Below are positions 13,480-21,188 of a stretch of DNA of 24,171 nucleotides, one piece after another. Origin of the DNA: Thiobacillus sp. UBA6205. GTDB lineage: Bacteria; Pseudomonadota; Gammaproteobacteria; Burkholderiales; Thiobacillaceae. Position 1 is the stretch's first letter; each line of letters begins with the position of its first letter. The notes under the pieces are model-generated. The model searched no databases, had not been told where the DNA came from, and worked only from the letters and a program-made list of their open reading frames with translations. The stretch lies in NCBI GenBank assembly GCA_002421825.1, contig DISR01000092.1, positions 29,615-53,785 on the forward strand, given 5' to 3'. The position numbers and the translations under genes are program-made.

Positions 13480-14945
13480 TATGACGAACAGCTGACGGCG
13501 ATTTCCTTGGCCCAGTCGGGCGGTTCCTTCGCATAGTCTTCGAATTCTGGCTGTTCGTCAAAGGGGCGGGACAACAGGCTGCGCAGGCGCTCGATCTCGC
13601 TGAAATCGCGCTCGTCGCGCGCCTTGCGGATGGCGGCTTCGGCCAGGTAGTTGCGCAGCACGTATTTCGGATTGACGCGGTTCATGCGTGCGGCGCGGTC
13701 GGTGTCCCTGCTGCCGACGGCGCGCAGCCGCTCGCCATAAGCCTTGGCCCAGGCATCGAATGCCTCGCGGCTCAGAAACAGGTCGCGCAGCCCGCTGTTC
13801 CTGGCGCCCGCGCTCGAATCGAAACCGGCCAGCGCGCGGAACAGGATGGCGTAGTCGGTGCGGTTTTTCGCCATCAGATCCAGCAGGTCGTTCACCAGCG
13901 GGGCCGAGGCCTCCTCGAAGGGCAGGCCGAGCTTGGCGCACATCAGGCGCATGTATTCGGTGGCGAAAACCTCGCCATAACCCGAAAGCGCTTCCTTCGC
14001 GTCGTCGATCTCCATCAGCGGCAGCAGGGCCTGGGCGAGACAAGTGCAGTTCCAGGCGCCGATCTGCGGCTGCTGGTCGTAGGCGTAGCGGCCGTCGTGG
14101 TCGGAATGGTTGCAGACCCAGCCGGGGTCGTAGGCCTCCATGAAGCCGTAGGGGCCGTAGTCCAGGGTCAGGCCGAGGATGGACATGTTGTCGGTGTTCA
14201 TCACCCCGTGGCAGAAACCCACGGCCTGCCATTGCGCCATCAGCCTGGCCGTGCGCGTCGTTGCCTCGCGCAGCAGGGCGACATGGGGTTTGGGTTCGTC
14301 GAGCAGTTCGGGGAAATAGTGCTCGAGGGTGAAGTCGGCCAGGATTCTGATCTCGTCGTGCTGGCTGCGGTAGTAGAACACCTCGAAACTGCCGAAACGG
14401 ATGAAGCTTGGCGCAAGGCGCGTGACCAGCGCGCCGGTTTCGACGCTTTCACGGTGCACCGGCAGGTCCGTGCCGATGATGCACAAGGCGCGCGTGGTGG
14501 GGATGCCGAGCCCGTGCATGGCCTCTGAGCAGAGGTATTCGCGGATGGAGGAGCGCAGCACGGCGCGGCCGTCGCCGCCGCGCGAGTATGGCGTGCGGCC
14601 GGCGCCTTTCAGTTGCACTTCCCAGCGGCTGCCGGACGCATGCACGACCTCTCCCAGCAGGATGGCGCGGCCGTCGCCCAGTTGCGGCACATAGTGGCCG
14701 AACTGGTGGCCGGCATAGAGCGCAGCCAGCGGATCGGCGCCGGGCAAGGCGGCATTGCCGGAAAAAATCTCGATGAATGCACTCGAACCGGCCGCAGCCG
14801 GGGACAGGCCCAGCAGTCCGAGGGCATCGGGATTGCATGCCACGAGGTAGGGCTCGGGCACGGGCGTGGGTGCAAGGCGGGTGTGGAATTGCGCTGGCAA
14901 TGCGGCAAACCGGTTGTCGAAAGCCAACTGTCCGGAGAATTTCAT
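13479..14945 (-). CDS. selO: Protein adenylyltransferase SelO (YdiU)
   Basis: SelO is a pseudokinase-fold enzyme that transfers AMP from ATP to Ser, Thr or Tyr of target proteins and is linked to oxidative-stress responses. This 488-residue copy is full length. Conserved blocks include LYAGHQFGHYVPQLGDGRAILLGE, the nucleotide-binding VQLKGAGRTPYSRGGDGRAVLRSSIREYLCSEAM (Lys at about 113), the Asn/Asp metal segment CHGVMNTDNMSILGLTLDYGPYGFM, and NPKYVLRNYLAEAAI. The protein ends SCSS; this Cys is where animal SelO has selenocysteine. Start ATG is at 14945. The stop overlaps the GTG of the lipoprotein gene. Confidence 0.96.
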   Translation of the reverse strand: MKFSGQLAFDNRFAALPAQFHTRLAPTPVPEPYLVACNPDALGLLGLSPAAAGSSAFIEIFSGNAALPGADPLAALYAGHQFGHYVPQLGDGRAILLGEVVHASGSRWEVQLKGAGRTPYSRGGDGRAVLRSSIREYLCSEAMHGLGIPTTRALCIIGTDLPVHRESVETGALVTRLAPSFIRFGSFEVFYYRSQHDEIRILADFTLEHYFPELLDEPKPHVALLREATTRTARLMAQWQAVGFCHGVMNTDNMSILGLTLDYGPYGFMEAYDPGWVCNHSDHDGRYAYDQQPQIGAWNCTCLAQALLPLMEIDDAKEALSGYGEVFATEYMRLMCAKLGLPFEEASAPLVNDLLDLMAKNRTDYAILFRALAGFDSSAGARNSGLRDLFLSREAFDAWAKAYGERLRAVGSRDTDRAARMNRVNPKYVLRNYLAEAAIRKARDERDFSEIERLRSLLSRPFDEQPEFEDYAKEPPDWAKEIAVSCSS

Positions 14946-15020
14946 GCCGCCAGTTTATTGGCTGTCAGCGAATTAATAACCCGGCGACCCATAGGCAGTT
15001 TTGTCGACCGGAGAAAAACA

Positions 15021-15176
15021 ATGGGTTGTACGAACTGCATGGGGCGTTTTCTCGGGACGCCTGACGGCATCGGCAATTGCCTGCCCGGCCGGCCATTCTC
15101 GCTGACGTGGCCCGGCACGGCGTGCATGCCGGCTGTTTTCCGCCTGCCGTTTTCCGCCGGCTGCTGGATCAGGTGA
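15021..15176 (+). CDS. Possible small ORF, 51 residues (uncertain)
   Basis: The 293-bp divergent gap between selO and transaldolase holds one short frame with a fair ribosome site: GGAG, then seven bases, then ATG at 15021. The peptide begins MGCTNCMGRF, carries five cysteines and ends at a TGA (15174-15176). No family is recognised, and its composition is close to what random GC-rich DNA would give. The rest of the gap shows no clear gene, and no convincing promoter for the transaldolase gene was found. Confidence 0.2.
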   Translation: MGCTNCMGRFLGTPDGIGNCLPGRPFSLTWPGTACMPAVFRLPFSAGCWIR

Positions 15177-15238
15177 CGCACAACCGTCAAACCGAGCGGC
15201 TAAACTGGAACCGTCAGCAACGAAAACGGGACCATGCC

Positions 15239-16315
15239 ATGCCGCTTTTTTCCGACCTCCATGCCTATGGCCAGCGCATCTGGCTCGACAACCTGACGCG
15301 CGGGCATCTCCGCGACGGCAGGCTGGCGCAACTGATCGCGCAGGGTGTTACGGGCATCACTTCCAACCCGACGATTTTCCACAAGGCCGTTTCCGAAACC
15401 GAGGATTACGCCGCACAGATGGCGCAACTGCGCAAGGCCGAGCCAGACCCCGAGCGGCGCTACGAGGCCTTGCTTCGCGAGGACATTCGCGCGGCCTGCG
15501 AGCTTCTCGAGCCGGCTTTCGTCAACAGCGGCGGTGACGACGGCTACGTCAGTTGGGAGGTGGCGCCGCGCTTTGCGCATGACGAAAACATGACGGTGGT
15601 CGAAGCCAAACGCCTGCACGGCCTCGTCGCGCGCGACAATCTGCTCATCAAGGTGCCCGGCACGGAAGCGGGCCTGCGCGCCTTCGAGCGCCTCACCGCG
15701 GAAGGCATTAGCGTGAATGTGACCCTGTTGTTTTCCCTGCACCATGTGGCGCGCACCTTCGAGGCCTACATGCGCGGCGCCCAGCAATGGCTGGAAAGGG
15801 GCGGCGACCCGCTGCGGCTGAAGGCGGTGGCCAGCCTGTTCCTGTCGCGCATCGATACCCTGGCGGACAAGAAACTGGAAGCGCTGGGCACGGACCAGGC
15901 TCTGGCACTGCGCGGCAAGACCGCGGTGGCCGTGGCCAAGCTGGCCTACCAGCGCTACCTGGATTTTTTCATGGGCGACGAATATTTCGGCTACCTGCGC
16001 GCGCACAAGGTAAGGCCGCAGTATCTGTTGTGGGCGAGCAGCGGCACGAAGAACCCGGCCTACAGCGATTTGCTGTATGTCGAGCCGCTGATCGGCTCCG
16101 ACACCATCAACACCCTGCCGGACAAGACCCTGGCTGCCCTGGCCGACCATGGCGAAACAGCTCCCACGGTGCATCTTGGGGTGGCGGATGCCGAGGCAGA
16201 CATCGTCGAACTGGAGTCGCTGGGCATCAGCCCGACGGCCATCGGCGAGGAGTTGCAGGCGGAAGGGCTGCGCCTGTTCGCGGAATCCTATGACAAGCTC
16301 ATTGCAGCGATGTGA
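15239..16315 (+). CDS. tal: Transaldolase
   Basis: Transaldolase moves a three-carbon dihydroxyacetone unit between sugar phosphates in the non-oxidative pentose-phosphate pathway. This 358-residue copy fits the longer TIGR00876 subgroup rather than the 317-residue E. coli TalB type. Visible motifs are LDNLTRG, GVTGITSNPTIFHKA, the Schiff-base lysine in NLLIKVPGTEAG (K138), GISVNVTLLFSLHHV, ASLFLSRID, LLWASSGTKNPAYSDLLYVEPLIG and NTLPDKTL. I chose ATG 15239 because the motif block starts shortly after; the longer frame upstream lacks homologous content. It is monocistronic and convergent with moaA. Confidence 0.93.
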   Translation: MPLFSDLHAYGQRIWLDNLTRGHLRDGRLAQLIAQGVTGITSNPTIFHKAVSETEDYAAQMAQLRKAEPDPERRYEALLREDIRAACELLEPAFVNSGGDDGYVSWEVAPRFAHDENMTVVEAKRLHGLVARDNLLIKVPGTEAGLRAFERLTAEGISVNVTLLFSLHHVARTFEAYMRGAQQWLERGGDPLRLKAVASLFLSRIDTLADKKLEALGTDQALALRGKTAVAVAKLAYQRYLDFFMGDEYFGYLRAHKVRPQYLLWASSGTKNPAYSDLLYVEPLIGSDTINTLPDKTLAALADHGETAPTVHLGVADAEADIVELESLGISPTAIGEELQAEGLRLFAESYDKLIAAM

Positions 16316-16343
16316 GGCGGGCCGGATCGGGCTTCTGCCCGCC
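16316..16343. terminator. GC-rich hairpin between tal and moaA
   Basis: GGCGGGC at 16316-16322 can pair with GCCCGCC at 16337-16343. A competing, tighter hairpin uses CGGGC (16328-16332) and GCCCG (16337-16341) around TTCT. It begins immediately after the tal stop, in the 49-bp convergent gap. No T-run follows, so the role as terminator is only tentative. Confidence 0.35.
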
Positions 16344-16364
16344 TGGCCGTGTTATGCAGACCGG

Positions 16365-17336
16365 CTAGCCGCCGGTCATGGACATGAAGCGCACCAGCTT
16401 CTGCGGCGCTTCGCGGAATTCGTGACGTTCTGGCTTGCGCGCGACGGCCTGGAGGATGGCCTGCTCGATGTCCGAGTCGCTTGCGCCGGCGCGCAGCAGG
16501 GGGGCCAGTTCCAGCTTGTCGTCCTGGCCCAGGCACAGGTAAAGGGTGCCGTCCACCGACACTCGCACGCGATTGCAGGTACCGCAGAAATGCTGGGATA
16601 GCGGGGTGATGAAACCGATGCTGAAACGGCCGTCAGGCGTGCCGAGGTAGCGTGCGGGGCCGCCGCCGGGAAAGCTGGTTTCGACGAGGCCGTATTTTTC
16701 CGCGAGGCGCGACTTCACCGGCTGCAGGTCCAGAAACGAGGAGGCGCGGCCGGTATCGCCCATGGGCATGGTCTCGATGAAACGCAGAATGTAATTGCCG
16801 CGCATGGCGAACTCGATCATGGCATCGATCTCGTCGTCATTGACCCCGGCCAGGGCCACCATGTTGAGCTTGATGCGGTCGAAGCCGGCGGCGTTCGCAG
16901 CATCGAGTCCCGCCATGATGCGGTCGAACACGTCGCGGCCGTTGATTTGCTCTACACGCTCGGGTTTGAGCGAATCCAGGCTGACATTGAGACGGCTTAT
17001 GCCGGCGTCTTTCAAGGCGCGCGCATACTTGGCAAGCTGTGTGGCATTGGTGGAGAGGGAAAGATCCTCGATGCCGGGCAGGGCAGACAGCCTGGCTGCG
17101 AGTTCGGGCAAATTGCGGCGCAGCAAAGGCTCGCCGCCAGTAAGGCGCACGCGTTTCACGCCCAGGCGCCCAAAGGCGCCGATCAGGCGCTCGGTTTCGT
17201 CGAAGGTCAGCCAGTACGCCGGTTCCTCGAATCCCTTGAAATCCTCCGGCATGCAATAGGTGCAGCGCAAGTCGCACCGGTCCGTGACGGAGAGGCGGAT
17301 ATATTCAATCTGGCGGCCGAAGGGGTCGGTAAGCAT
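16365..17336 (-). CDS. moaA: GTP 3',8-cyclase MoaA
   Basis: MoaA is the radical-SAM enzyme that starts molybdenum-cofactor synthesis by rearranging GTP to 3',8-cyclo-GTP. The 323-residue protein has the N-terminal SAM cluster motif C21-x3-C25-x2-C28 (DRCDLRCTYC), VRLTGGEPLLRR, STNATQLAKYA and NVSLDSL. The C-terminal GTP-site cluster is FCGTCNRVRVSVDGTLYLC (C-x2-C-x13-C). The essential Gly-Gly C-terminus is present (MTGG). MoaC, its partner enzyme, is not in this window. A ModE-type palindrome lies 15-36 bp upstream of the start, where it would overlap the moaA promoter, so molybdenum-responsive control is likely. Confidence 0.96.
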   Translation of the reverse strand: MLTDPFGRQIEYIRLSVTDRCDLRCTYCMPEDFKGFEEPAYWLTFDETERLIGAFGRLGVKRVRLTGGEPLLRRNLPELAARLSALPGIEDLSLSTNATQLAKYARALKDAGISRLNVSLDSLKPERVEQINGRDVFDRIMAGLDAANAAGFDRIKLNMVALAGVNDDEIDAMIEFAMRGNYILRFIETMPMGDTGRASSFLDLQPVKSRLAEKYGLVETSFPGGGPARYLGTPDGRFSIGFITPLSQHFCGTCNRVRVSVDGTLYLCLGQDDKLELAPLLRAGASDSDIEQAILQAVARKPERHEFREAPQKLVRFMSMTGG

Positions 17337-17349
17337 GGATGCATTCTAG

Positions 17350-17373
17350 CGTTATATATGTGAGAATATAACC
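17350..17373. promoter_or_regulatory. Candidate ModE operator between moaA and mobB
   Basis: GTTATAT (17351-17357) and ATATAAC (17366-17372) form a perfect inverted repeat around an 8-nt centre. Written as CGTTATATA-TGTGAG-AATATAACC, it agrees with the known E. coli ModE consensus CGnTATATA-N6-TATATAACG except for two bases in the right half. Such an AT-rich palindrome stands out in this GC-rich sequence. It lies in the divergent moaA/mobB gap, close to moaA, where it would cover the moaA -10 region. A ModE-like gene is 2.9 kb away. Confidence 0.72.
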
Positions 17374-17468
17374 ACTTTGCGATTTTTTTTAGACATGAGT
17401 TCTCCCGGAAAATCCGCCGACACAAGCGGGCAGCCATGCCGCAGCCGGCCAAAAAAGGCAGGGCGCGC

Positions 17469-17963
17469 ATGAAGACGCTCGGCATCGCCGGCTACAGCGG
17501 TGCGGGCAAGACCACGCTGCTGGAGAAGCTGATTCCGCTGTTGCGCGCCGATGGGGTGCGGGTTTCGCTCATCAAGCATGCGCATCATGGTTTCGACGTG
17601 GACCAGCCCGGCAAGGACAGTTGGCGCCACCGCAAGTCAGGGGCGGGCGAGGTGTTGGTGGCGAGCGACGTGCGCTGGGCGCTGATGCACGAAAACCAGT
17701 CCGCGTCGCCGCCACGGCTGCAGGACCTGCTGGCACGCCTCACGCCCTGCGACCTCGTCCTGGTCGAAGGCTGGAAACGCGACCCGATTCCGAAAATCGA
17801 GGTGCATCGTGCGGGCAATGGCAAGCCCTGGCTGTATCCCGACGACGTGAACATTCTGGCGGTGGCAAGCGATATCGCCGCGCCGCCGGACTCCCCAACC
17901 TGGCTGGCGCTCGATGACGTCGCCACCATCCGCGCTTTCATCAAACAAACGATAGGGATTTAA
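17469..17963 (+). CDS. mobB: Molybdopterin-guanine dinucleotide biosynthesis adaptor MobB
   Basis: MobB is a GTP-binding accessory protein that helps MobA attach GMP to molybdopterin. The 164-residue protein opens with Walker A (GYSGAGKTTLLEKLIPLL, P-loop at residues 8-15), then KHAHHGFDVDQPGKDSWRHRKSGAGEVLVAS and LVLVEGWK, all typical. I chose ATG 17469 because homologues begin directly at this strand; an in-frame ATG at 17436 would add eleven basic residues. The stop (17961-17963) directly abuts the moeA GTG. MobA is not in the window. It is the first gene of the mobB-moeA-moaD unit. Confidence 0.92.
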   Translation: MKTLGIAGYSGAGKTTLLEKLIPLLRADGVRVSLIKHAHHGFDVDQPGKDSWRHRKSGAGEVLVASDVRWALMHENQSASPPRLQDLLARLTPCDLVLVEGWKRDPIPKIEVHRAGNGKPWLYPDDVNILAVASDIAAPPDSPTWLALDDVATIRAFIKQTIGI

Positions 17964-19169
17964 GTGTTGACCGCAACAGAACTCTTGCAGGAACTTCTCA
18001 ACCGGGCGCGCCCGCTTGATTTGGTGGAAACTGTTGAACTATCAAAGGCATACAACAGAATTCTTGCAAATGGCCTGACCTCGTTCGTGAGCGTGCCGCC
18101 GCTCGACAATACCGCCATGGACGGCTACGCGGTGCGCAGCGGGGATTGCCGCCAGCCCGACTGCAAGCTGACCGTAACCCAGCGCATTGCCGCAGGCCAG
18201 GAGGGCAAGCCGCTGGGGCACGGCGAGGCTGCGCGCATCTTCACCGGCGCGCCGATCCCGCCCCATGCCGATGCCGTGGTCATGCAGGAAGATACTGCGC
18301 TCGAAGACACCGCGGTGACGATTTACAAGGCGCCGCACCCGGGGGAAAACATCCGCCGCGCGGGCGAGGACATTCGCCCGGGCACCGACGTGCTCACACC
18401 CGGCACGCGCTTGAGAGGCGCGGAACTGGGCCTGGCCGCCTCCATCGGTGCGACCGAGGCGAAAGTTGTGAGGCGGCTGAAAGTGGCGATGTTTTCGACA
18501 GGAAACGAACTGGCCGAGCCCGGCATGCCGCTCAAGCCGGGACAGATATACAACTCCAACCGTGCCACGCTGGCGGGCTTGCTGACGGGGCTGGGCGTCG
18601 AGGTCGTCGATCTCGGCGTAGTGAAGGATACTTACGACGCCACGCGTTCAGCCCTGGAAAAGGCCGCCAGCCGCGCCGACGTGATCCTGACCACCGGCGG
18701 CGTATCGGTGGGAGAGGAAGACCACGTCAAGGCCGCAGTCGAGCAGCTAGGCCGCATCGATATCTGGAAGGTGGCCATGAAGCCCGGCAAGCCCGTGGTC
18801 TACGGCCGCATCGGCGAAGCCGACTTCATCGGCCTGCCAGGAAACCCGGTGTCCGCCTTCGCCACTTTTTGCCTGTTCGCGCGTCCCTTCCTGCTGAAAC
18901 GCATGGGCGCAAGCCAGGTTCTCTATCGCGCCTACCCTGTTCGCGCGGCTTTCGACTGGCCTACGCCGGGCAAGCGGCGCGAATTTCTGCGCGCACACCT
19001 GGTTGCGGGTGCTGACGGCGCGGGCGAGGCCCGCATCTATCCCAATCAGGGCTCCGGCGTGCTGACCTCGGCAGTGTGGGCGGATGGTTTTGTCGATATC
19101 GAAATCGGCCAGACCGTGCTGCGCGGCGAGTGGGTGCGTTTCATTCCGTTTTCAGAGGTGGTCGAGTGA
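17964..19169 (+). CDS. moeA: Molybdopterin molybdenumtransferase MoeA
   Basis: MoeA inserts molybdate into adenylylated molybdopterin. The 401-residue protein has the expected order: PPLDNTAMDGYAVRSGD near residue 48, GEAARIFTGAPIPPHADAVVMQEDT, RRAGEDIRPG, VAMFSTGNELAEPG, YNSNRATLAGLL, TTGGVSVGEEDHVK, MKPGKPVVYGRI, and GLPGNPVSAFATF. A C-terminal MoeA domain IV ends the protein. The start is GTG at 17964 (AGGG upstream); a TTG follows at once. The first about 100 bases are less GC-rich than the rest. The stop overlaps the moaD GTG in GTGA. Confidence 0.95.
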   Translation: MLTATELLQELLNRARPLDLVETVELSKAYNRILANGLTSFVSVPPLDNTAMDGYAVRSGDCRQPDCKLTVTQRIAAGQEGKPLGHGEAARIFTGAPIPPHADAVVMQEDTALEDTAVTIYKAPHPGENIRRAGEDIRPGTDVLTPGTRLRGAELGLAASIGATEAKVVRRLKVAMFSTGNELAEPGMPLKPGQIYNSNRATLAGLLTGLGVEVVDLGVVKDTYDATRSALEKAASRADVILTTGGVSVGEEDHVKAAVEQLGRIDIWKVAMKPGKPVVYGRIGEADFIGLPGNPVSAFATFCLFARPFLLKRMGASQVLYRAYPVRAAFDWPTPGKRREFLRAHLVAGADGAGEARIYPNQGSGVLTSAVWADGFVDIEIGQTVLRGEWVRFIPFSEVVE

Positions 19170-19423
19170 AAGTAAAAGTCTTGTATTTCGCCAAGTTGCG
19201 CGAGCTTTTTGGCATCGACGGTGAAGTGATCGAGATGCCGGGCGAACGCACTTGCGCCGCCGCGGTCATCGATTTGCTGAGAACGCGTGGAGAACCGTGG
19301 AGCACGGAATTGGGCCTCGATTCCGGCAACCGCATGGCAGTGAACCAGACCCTGGCCGGTATCGTTACGCCTGTGCAGGATGGCGACGAGATCGCCATCT
19401 TTCCGCCCGTGACCGGCGGGTGA
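19166..19423 (+). CDS. moaD: Molybdopterin synthase sulfur carrier subunit MoaD
   Basis: This 85-residue ubiquitin-like protein carries the thiocarboxylate sulfur used by MoaE to build the dithiolene. It begins MKVKVLYFAKLRELFG, has VNQTLAG in the middle, and ends DGDEIAIFPPVTGG with the required Gly-Gly tail. The GTG at 19166 overlaps the moeA stop, which fixes this start; a longer frame upstream is only moeA in another frame. Sulfur activation would need MoeB, which is not in this window. Confidence 0.94.
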   Translation: MKVKVLYFAKLRELFGIDGEVIEMPGERTCAAAVIDLLRTRGEPWSTELGLDSGNRMAVNQTLAGIVTPVQDGDEIAIFPPVTGG

Positions 19424-19435
19424 AGCTGCCAGCCC

Positions 19436-19464
19436 ATGACGATACGGCCTGAGCGCGCTATATT
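19436..19464 (+). promoter_or_regulatory. Candidate promoter upstream of moaE
   Basis: ATGACG (19436-19441) and TATATT (19459-19464) are separated by 17 nt. The -10 matches sigma70 at five of six positions and the -35 at four of six. It lies in the 161-bp moaD-moaE gap, 120 bp before the moaE start. A GC hairpin, GGCGGCC-N6-GGCCGCC at 19494-19513, lies in the resulting leader. Rated from visual match only. Confidence 0.4.
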
Positions 19465-19584
19465 CCGTTGAGACACGCCGCCCCTCGACTGATGGCGGCC
19501 GCACCTGGCCGCCTGCAAGCGGGATTGGTGCTCCGCGCAAGATGTTGAAACCCGGGCGCCGCCGATGGTAGTGAAAACAAGCTC

Positions 19585-20037
19585 ATGAAAATTCTTGTCC
19601 AGGAATCCGACTTCGACCCCGGTGCGGAGATTGCCGCGCTGCATGCGGGACAGCCCAGGGTCGGTGCGGTCGCCAGTTTCGTCGGCCTGGTGCGCGATCT
19701 CAACGAGGGCGACAGTGTGGCCACGCTGACGCTCGAGCATTACCCCGCCATGACGGAAAAATCACTGCGCGAGATCGTGGACGAGGCCATGGGCCGCTGG
19801 AGTTTGCTCGACGTTACGGTGATACACCGCGTGGGCAGGCTGCTGCCTCTGGATCGCATCGTGTACGTGGGCGTGTCGTCCATGCACCGCGGCGACGCTT
19901 TCGCCGCTTGCGAATTCATCATGGACTACCTGAAGACGCGCGCGCCATTCTGGAAAAAGGAGGGCACGCCGGCAGGCGAGCGGTGGGTGGAAGCGCGCGG
20001 CGCGGACGACGCCGCGGCGGAACGCTGGAATAAATAA
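19585..20037 (+). CDS. moaE: Molybdopterin synthase catalytic subunit MoaE
   Basis: MoaE is the large subunit that transfers two sulfurs from MoaD to precursor Z. The 150-residue protein has GAVASFVGLVRDLNEGD, LTLEHYPAMTEKSL, VTVIHRVGRLLPLDRIVYVGVSSMHRGDAFAACEFIMDYLKTRAPFWKKE, and GERWVEAR, including the catalytic Lys in FWKKE. It is separated from moaD by 161 bp, unusual for a moaDE pair, and may have its own promoter. No strong ribosome site is seen before the ATG. It converges with modE, with the repeat element between them. Confidence 0.95.
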   Translation: MKILVQESDFDPGAEIAALHAGQPRVGAVASFVGLVRDLNEGDSVATLTLEHYPAMTEKSLREIVDEAMGRWSLLDVTVIHRVGRLLPLDRIVYVGVSSMHRGDAFAACEFIMDYLKTRAPFWKKEGTPAGERWVEARGADDAAAERWNK

Positions 20038-20078
20038 GCGGCAGCAAATAAAACGGGGGCAGGCAAGGCCAGCCCCTG

Positions 20079-20197
20079 CCAGCCCGGGTATTTCACCAGG
20101 CCGGCAGGGCAAACTGGATTCGATGTCGACCGCTCCGCAATCGTGTGTTCATGCGCCTTGGGGTCATTTCCCGGGCCGGCCTAGTGAAATGTTAGGC
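20079..20197. repeat. Palindromic interspersed element, copy 2 (about 119 bp)
   Basis: This is a second copy of the element at 6619-6786. The left end contains AGCCCGGGTATTTCACC (20081-20097) and the right end AGTGAAATGTTAGGCC (20182-20197), so the inverted ends are degraded compared with copy 1. The shared inner block starts at 20110 (CAAACTGGATTCGATG) and runs to the right end. Compared with copy 1 it lacks roughly 40 bp just inside the left arm. It lies between moaE (+) and modE (-), both ending towards it. The rest of this 189-bp gap shows nothing else. Confidence 0.72.
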
Positions 20198-20226
20198 CAA
20201 TTATTCACGCAGTCGACAAGGCAGGC

Positions 20227-20586
20227 CTATTTCGCCGACAGGCGTGCGCTGAAATCTCCTGAAGCGATTTCCAGCCATTGCCTGTGGCGTTCTTCGAGAA
20301 GCTGAAACTCCAGGATCAGCCGCCTGCCTGCATCGGTAAGCCGGCTGCCGCCGCCTCTCGTGCCGCCGCTGGCGCTTTCCACCAGCGGCATGCCCATGGC
20401 GTTGTTCATCGCGTCGACCGCGTCCCATGCGCTCTTGTAGCTCATTCTCATCGCGCTGGCCGCCCTGGAGATCGAACCCGTCACCTCGATCTGGCGCAGC
20501 AGTTCCAGCCTGCCCTTGCCGAGCAGTGATTTGCCGTTGATGCGCAGCCAGACCCGGCCCTGAACTTCTATGGTTTTGCTAGTCAT
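20227..20586 (-). CDS. Short ModE-like regulator (DNA-binding half only)
   Basis: This 119-residue winged-helix protein is like the N-terminal half of ModE. It carries VQGRVWLRINGKSLLGKGRLELLRQIEVTGSISRAASAMRMSYKSAWDAVDAMNN, the helix-turn-helix block, then PLVESASGGTRGGGSRLTDAGRRLI. E. coli ModE has about 262 residues with a molybdate-binding di-Mop region; here the protein stops after the DNA-binding part, so it cannot bind molybdate in the known way. Position next to moaE and a ModE-like palindrome before moaA suggest that it regulates this cofactor region. No gene for a Mop protein is adjacent. Confidence 0.88.
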   Translation of the reverse strand: MTSKTIEVQGRVWLRINGKSLLGKGRLELLRQIEVTGSISRAASAMRMSYKSAWDAVDAMNNAMGMPLVESASGGTRGGGSRLTDAGRRLILEFQLLEERHRQWLEIASGDFSARLSAK

Positions 20587-20673
20587 ACTCGCATTAAATC
20601 ATCATTGGCCGCCGCAGGATAAGCCGCTAAGCTGGGCGAGGTTTGTGATTTTGTTCCGGAATAGGAGAAAAGA

Positions 20674-21135
20674 ATGAAAAAACCATTCATGTTCGTGATG
20701 CTGGCGCTCATGCCCGGCCTGGCCGCGGCAGCGGAAAATTACGTCGCCATTTACAAGACCCAGGGCAGTTATGCCGATGTGCGCGATTTCGTGCGCATCG
20801 GCATCGAATCCGAAGGGCTGGTGATCAACAGTGTCGGCCATATTGCCGACATGCTGGAACGCACCGGCAAGGATGTCGGCTCGACCAGGCAGGTTTACGA
20901 GGGCGGCGAGCAGTTCGAATTCTGCAGTTCCACGCTTTCGCGCGCCATGATGGAGGCCGACCCGCATGCCATCGCCCTGTGCCCGTTCATCATTTCCGTG
21001 TACAAGATGCCCGGGGACAAGACTGTCTACGTGTCCTACCGCAAGCCTGCGCAGACCAGGAATCCGAAACTGAGGAAAGTGCTGGTCGACATCGAGAAGC
21101 TGCAGGTCAAGATCATCAAGGGCGCCATAGAGTAA
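20674..21135 (+). CDS. Secreted DUF302 family protein
   Basis: This 153-residue protein has a clear signal peptide, MKKPFMFVMLALMPGLAAAA, and a single DUF302-like domain: YVAIYKTQGSYADVRDFVRIGIESEGLVINSVGHIADML, then CSSTLSRAMMEADPHAIALCPFIISVYKMPGDKTVYVSYRKP. The family has no established activity. Two Cys in the mature part could form a disulfide. A strong ribosome site (TAGGAG, 7 bp before the ATG) is present. The gene precedes crcB by 53 bp and probably has its own promoter in the 87-bp gap after modE. Confidence 0.85.
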   Translation: MKKPFMFVMLALMPGLAAAAENYVAIYKTQGSYADVRDFVRIGIESEGLVINSVGHIADMLERTGKDVGSTRQVYEGGEQFEFCSSTLSRAMMEADPHAIALCPFIISVYKMPGDKTVYVSYRKPAQTRNPKLRKVLVDIEKLQVKIIKGAIE

Positions 21136-21188
21136 TTCACTGCGCAGAGCGGTAGAATCCAGCCTATGCAGACTTCAACAGCCATCAA

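Noticed and set aside
21136..21188. Fluoride riboswitch before crcB
   Set aside because: The gap is only 53 bp and no conserved crcB-motif sequence was seen; too short for the usual aptamer plus expression platform.
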